Of a stretch of 5,845 bases of DNA, positions 5,249 through 5,845 are shown piece by piece. The stretch is from an uncultured Hyphomicrobiales bacterium (lineage in GTDB: Bacteria; Pseudomonadota; Alphaproteobacteria; Rhizobiales; CAJQND01): contig CAJQND010000232.1 in assembly GCA_905479595.1 (NCBI GenBank), positions 1 through 5,845 of the forward strand, given 5' to 3'. The notes below the pieces were generated by a model. The model was not told the origin of the DNA. It saw only the letters and a program-made list of their open reading frames with translations, and made no database searches. Within the stretch, counting starts at the first letter, position 1. Each line of letters starts with the position of its first letter. Position numbers and translations under genes: made by a program.

Positions 5249-5845
5249 ATGGCCCCCCGCGTTCTTATTTCCGATAAACTATCTCCAACTGCCGTTCAGA
5301 TTTTCAAAGACCGTGGCCTGGATGTTGACTACGAACCCGATCTTGGCAAAGACAAAGACAAGCTACTTGCTGTAATTGGCAAATATGACGGCTTGGCGGT
5401 GCGTTCCGCCACCAAGGCAACCGAGAAAATCATAGCTGCTGCTGATAATCTCAAGGTCATTGGCCGCGCCGGGATCGGTGTTGACAATGTTGATATTCCC
5501 GCGGCAACCGCTCGGGGTATCATCGTCATGAATACCCCGTTTGGAAACTCCATCACCACCGCGGAGCACGCCATCTCCATGATGATGGCTTTGGCCCGCC
5601 AGATACCAACCGCAAATGCGTCTACCCACGCGGGTAAATGGGAAAAGTCCAAGTTCATGGGCGTGGAACTGTTTGGAAAAACGCTTGGTATCATTGGTTG
5701 CGGCAATATCGGCGCGATTGTCGCTGACCGGGCTGTTGGCCTGAAAATGCGGGTTGTTGCTTATGATCCGTTCCTGTCGCCAGAGCGTGCCATCGAACTA
5801 GGTGTTGAAAAAGTCGAGCTGGAAGACCTTTTCAAGCGTGCTGAT
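5249..5845 (+). CDS. serA: D-3-phosphoglycerate dehydrogenase, 3' end cut by the window
   Basis: The first 199 codons of an NAD-dependent 2-hydroxyacid dehydrogenase, open to the right edge. It oxidises 3-phosphoglycerate to 3-phosphohydroxypyruvate, the first and usually feedback-controlled step of serine synthesis, making the substrate for the SerC encoded just upstream. The start APRVLISDKLSPTAVQIF is typical of the substrate-binding domain. RAGIGVDNVD (73-82) and NTPFGNSITTAEHAI (95-109) are SerA signatures. The Rossmann dinucleotide motif GCGNIG is at 150-155, followed by an acidic AYDPF (Asp173) that favours NAD over NADP. The catalytic Arg/Glu/His residues and any C-terminal ACT regulatory domains lie partly or wholly beyond the window. 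The start is secure: AAGGAG at 5236-5241 is seven bases before the ATG. Confidence 0.95.
   Translation, partial: MAPRVLISDKLSPTAVQIFKDRGLDVDYEPDLGKDKDKLLAVIGKYDGLAVRSATKATEKIIAAADNLKVIGRAGIGVDNVDIPAATARGIIVMNTPFGNSITTAEHAISMMMALARQIPTANASTHAGKWEKSKFMGVELFGKTLGIIGCGNIGAIVADRAVGLKMRVVAYDPFLSPERAIELGVEKVELEDLFKRAD

Overview
The window looks like a chromosomal segment of an alphaproteobacterium, most likely of the Hyphomicrobiales (rhizobial) lineage. Three things point there. The phosphoserine aminotransferase is the long (about 390 residue) alphaproteobacterial form followed directly by serA. The region before serC folds like the alphaproteobacterial serC leader RNA. A perfect TTAA-N7-TTAA box, the core of the CtrA cell-cycle regulator site, lies in the divergent intergenic region. 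The genus cannot be set from this sequence.

Layout. (1) Positions 1-2158, plus strand: the 3' part of a hydroxylysine-kinase-like small-molecule phosphotransferase (APH/choline kinase fold), overlapping by 4 nt a class III PLP enzyme of the AGXT2L type (ethanolamine-phosphate / 5-phosphohydroxylysine phospho-lyase). Together they suggest a two-step route: phosphorylate an amino alcohol, then eliminate phosphate and ammonia to give an aldehyde. (2) Positions 2161-3084, minus strand: a ten-TM EamA/DMT-family transporter, convergent with the aminotransferase-like gene with only 2 bp between stop codons. (3) Positions 3085-3251: a divergent regulatory region with a small inverted repeat, the CtrA-like box, and a strong hairpin in the leader of the next gene. 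(4) Positions 3252-3911, plus strand: a small exported protein predicted to form an 8-stranded outer-membrane beta-barrel. (5) Positions 3912-4032: a TATAAT element and the probable serC leader RNA. (6) Positions 4033-5845, plus strand: serC followed by serA (cut by the window end), the first two steps of phosphorylated serine biosynthesis.

How they fit. The kinase and phospho-lyase form one catabolic unit. serC-serA is a biosynthetic operon probably controlled through its leader RNA. The outer-membrane protein and the transporter share an upstream region that may be cell-cycle controlled. No mobile element, CRISPR array, tRNA or rRNA was seen, and no stretch over 300 bases lacks a gene. Nothing here is a clearly undescribed system. 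The points most worth a second look are the unfused kinase/phospho-lyase pair, the CtrA-like box, and the two predicted RNA structures.
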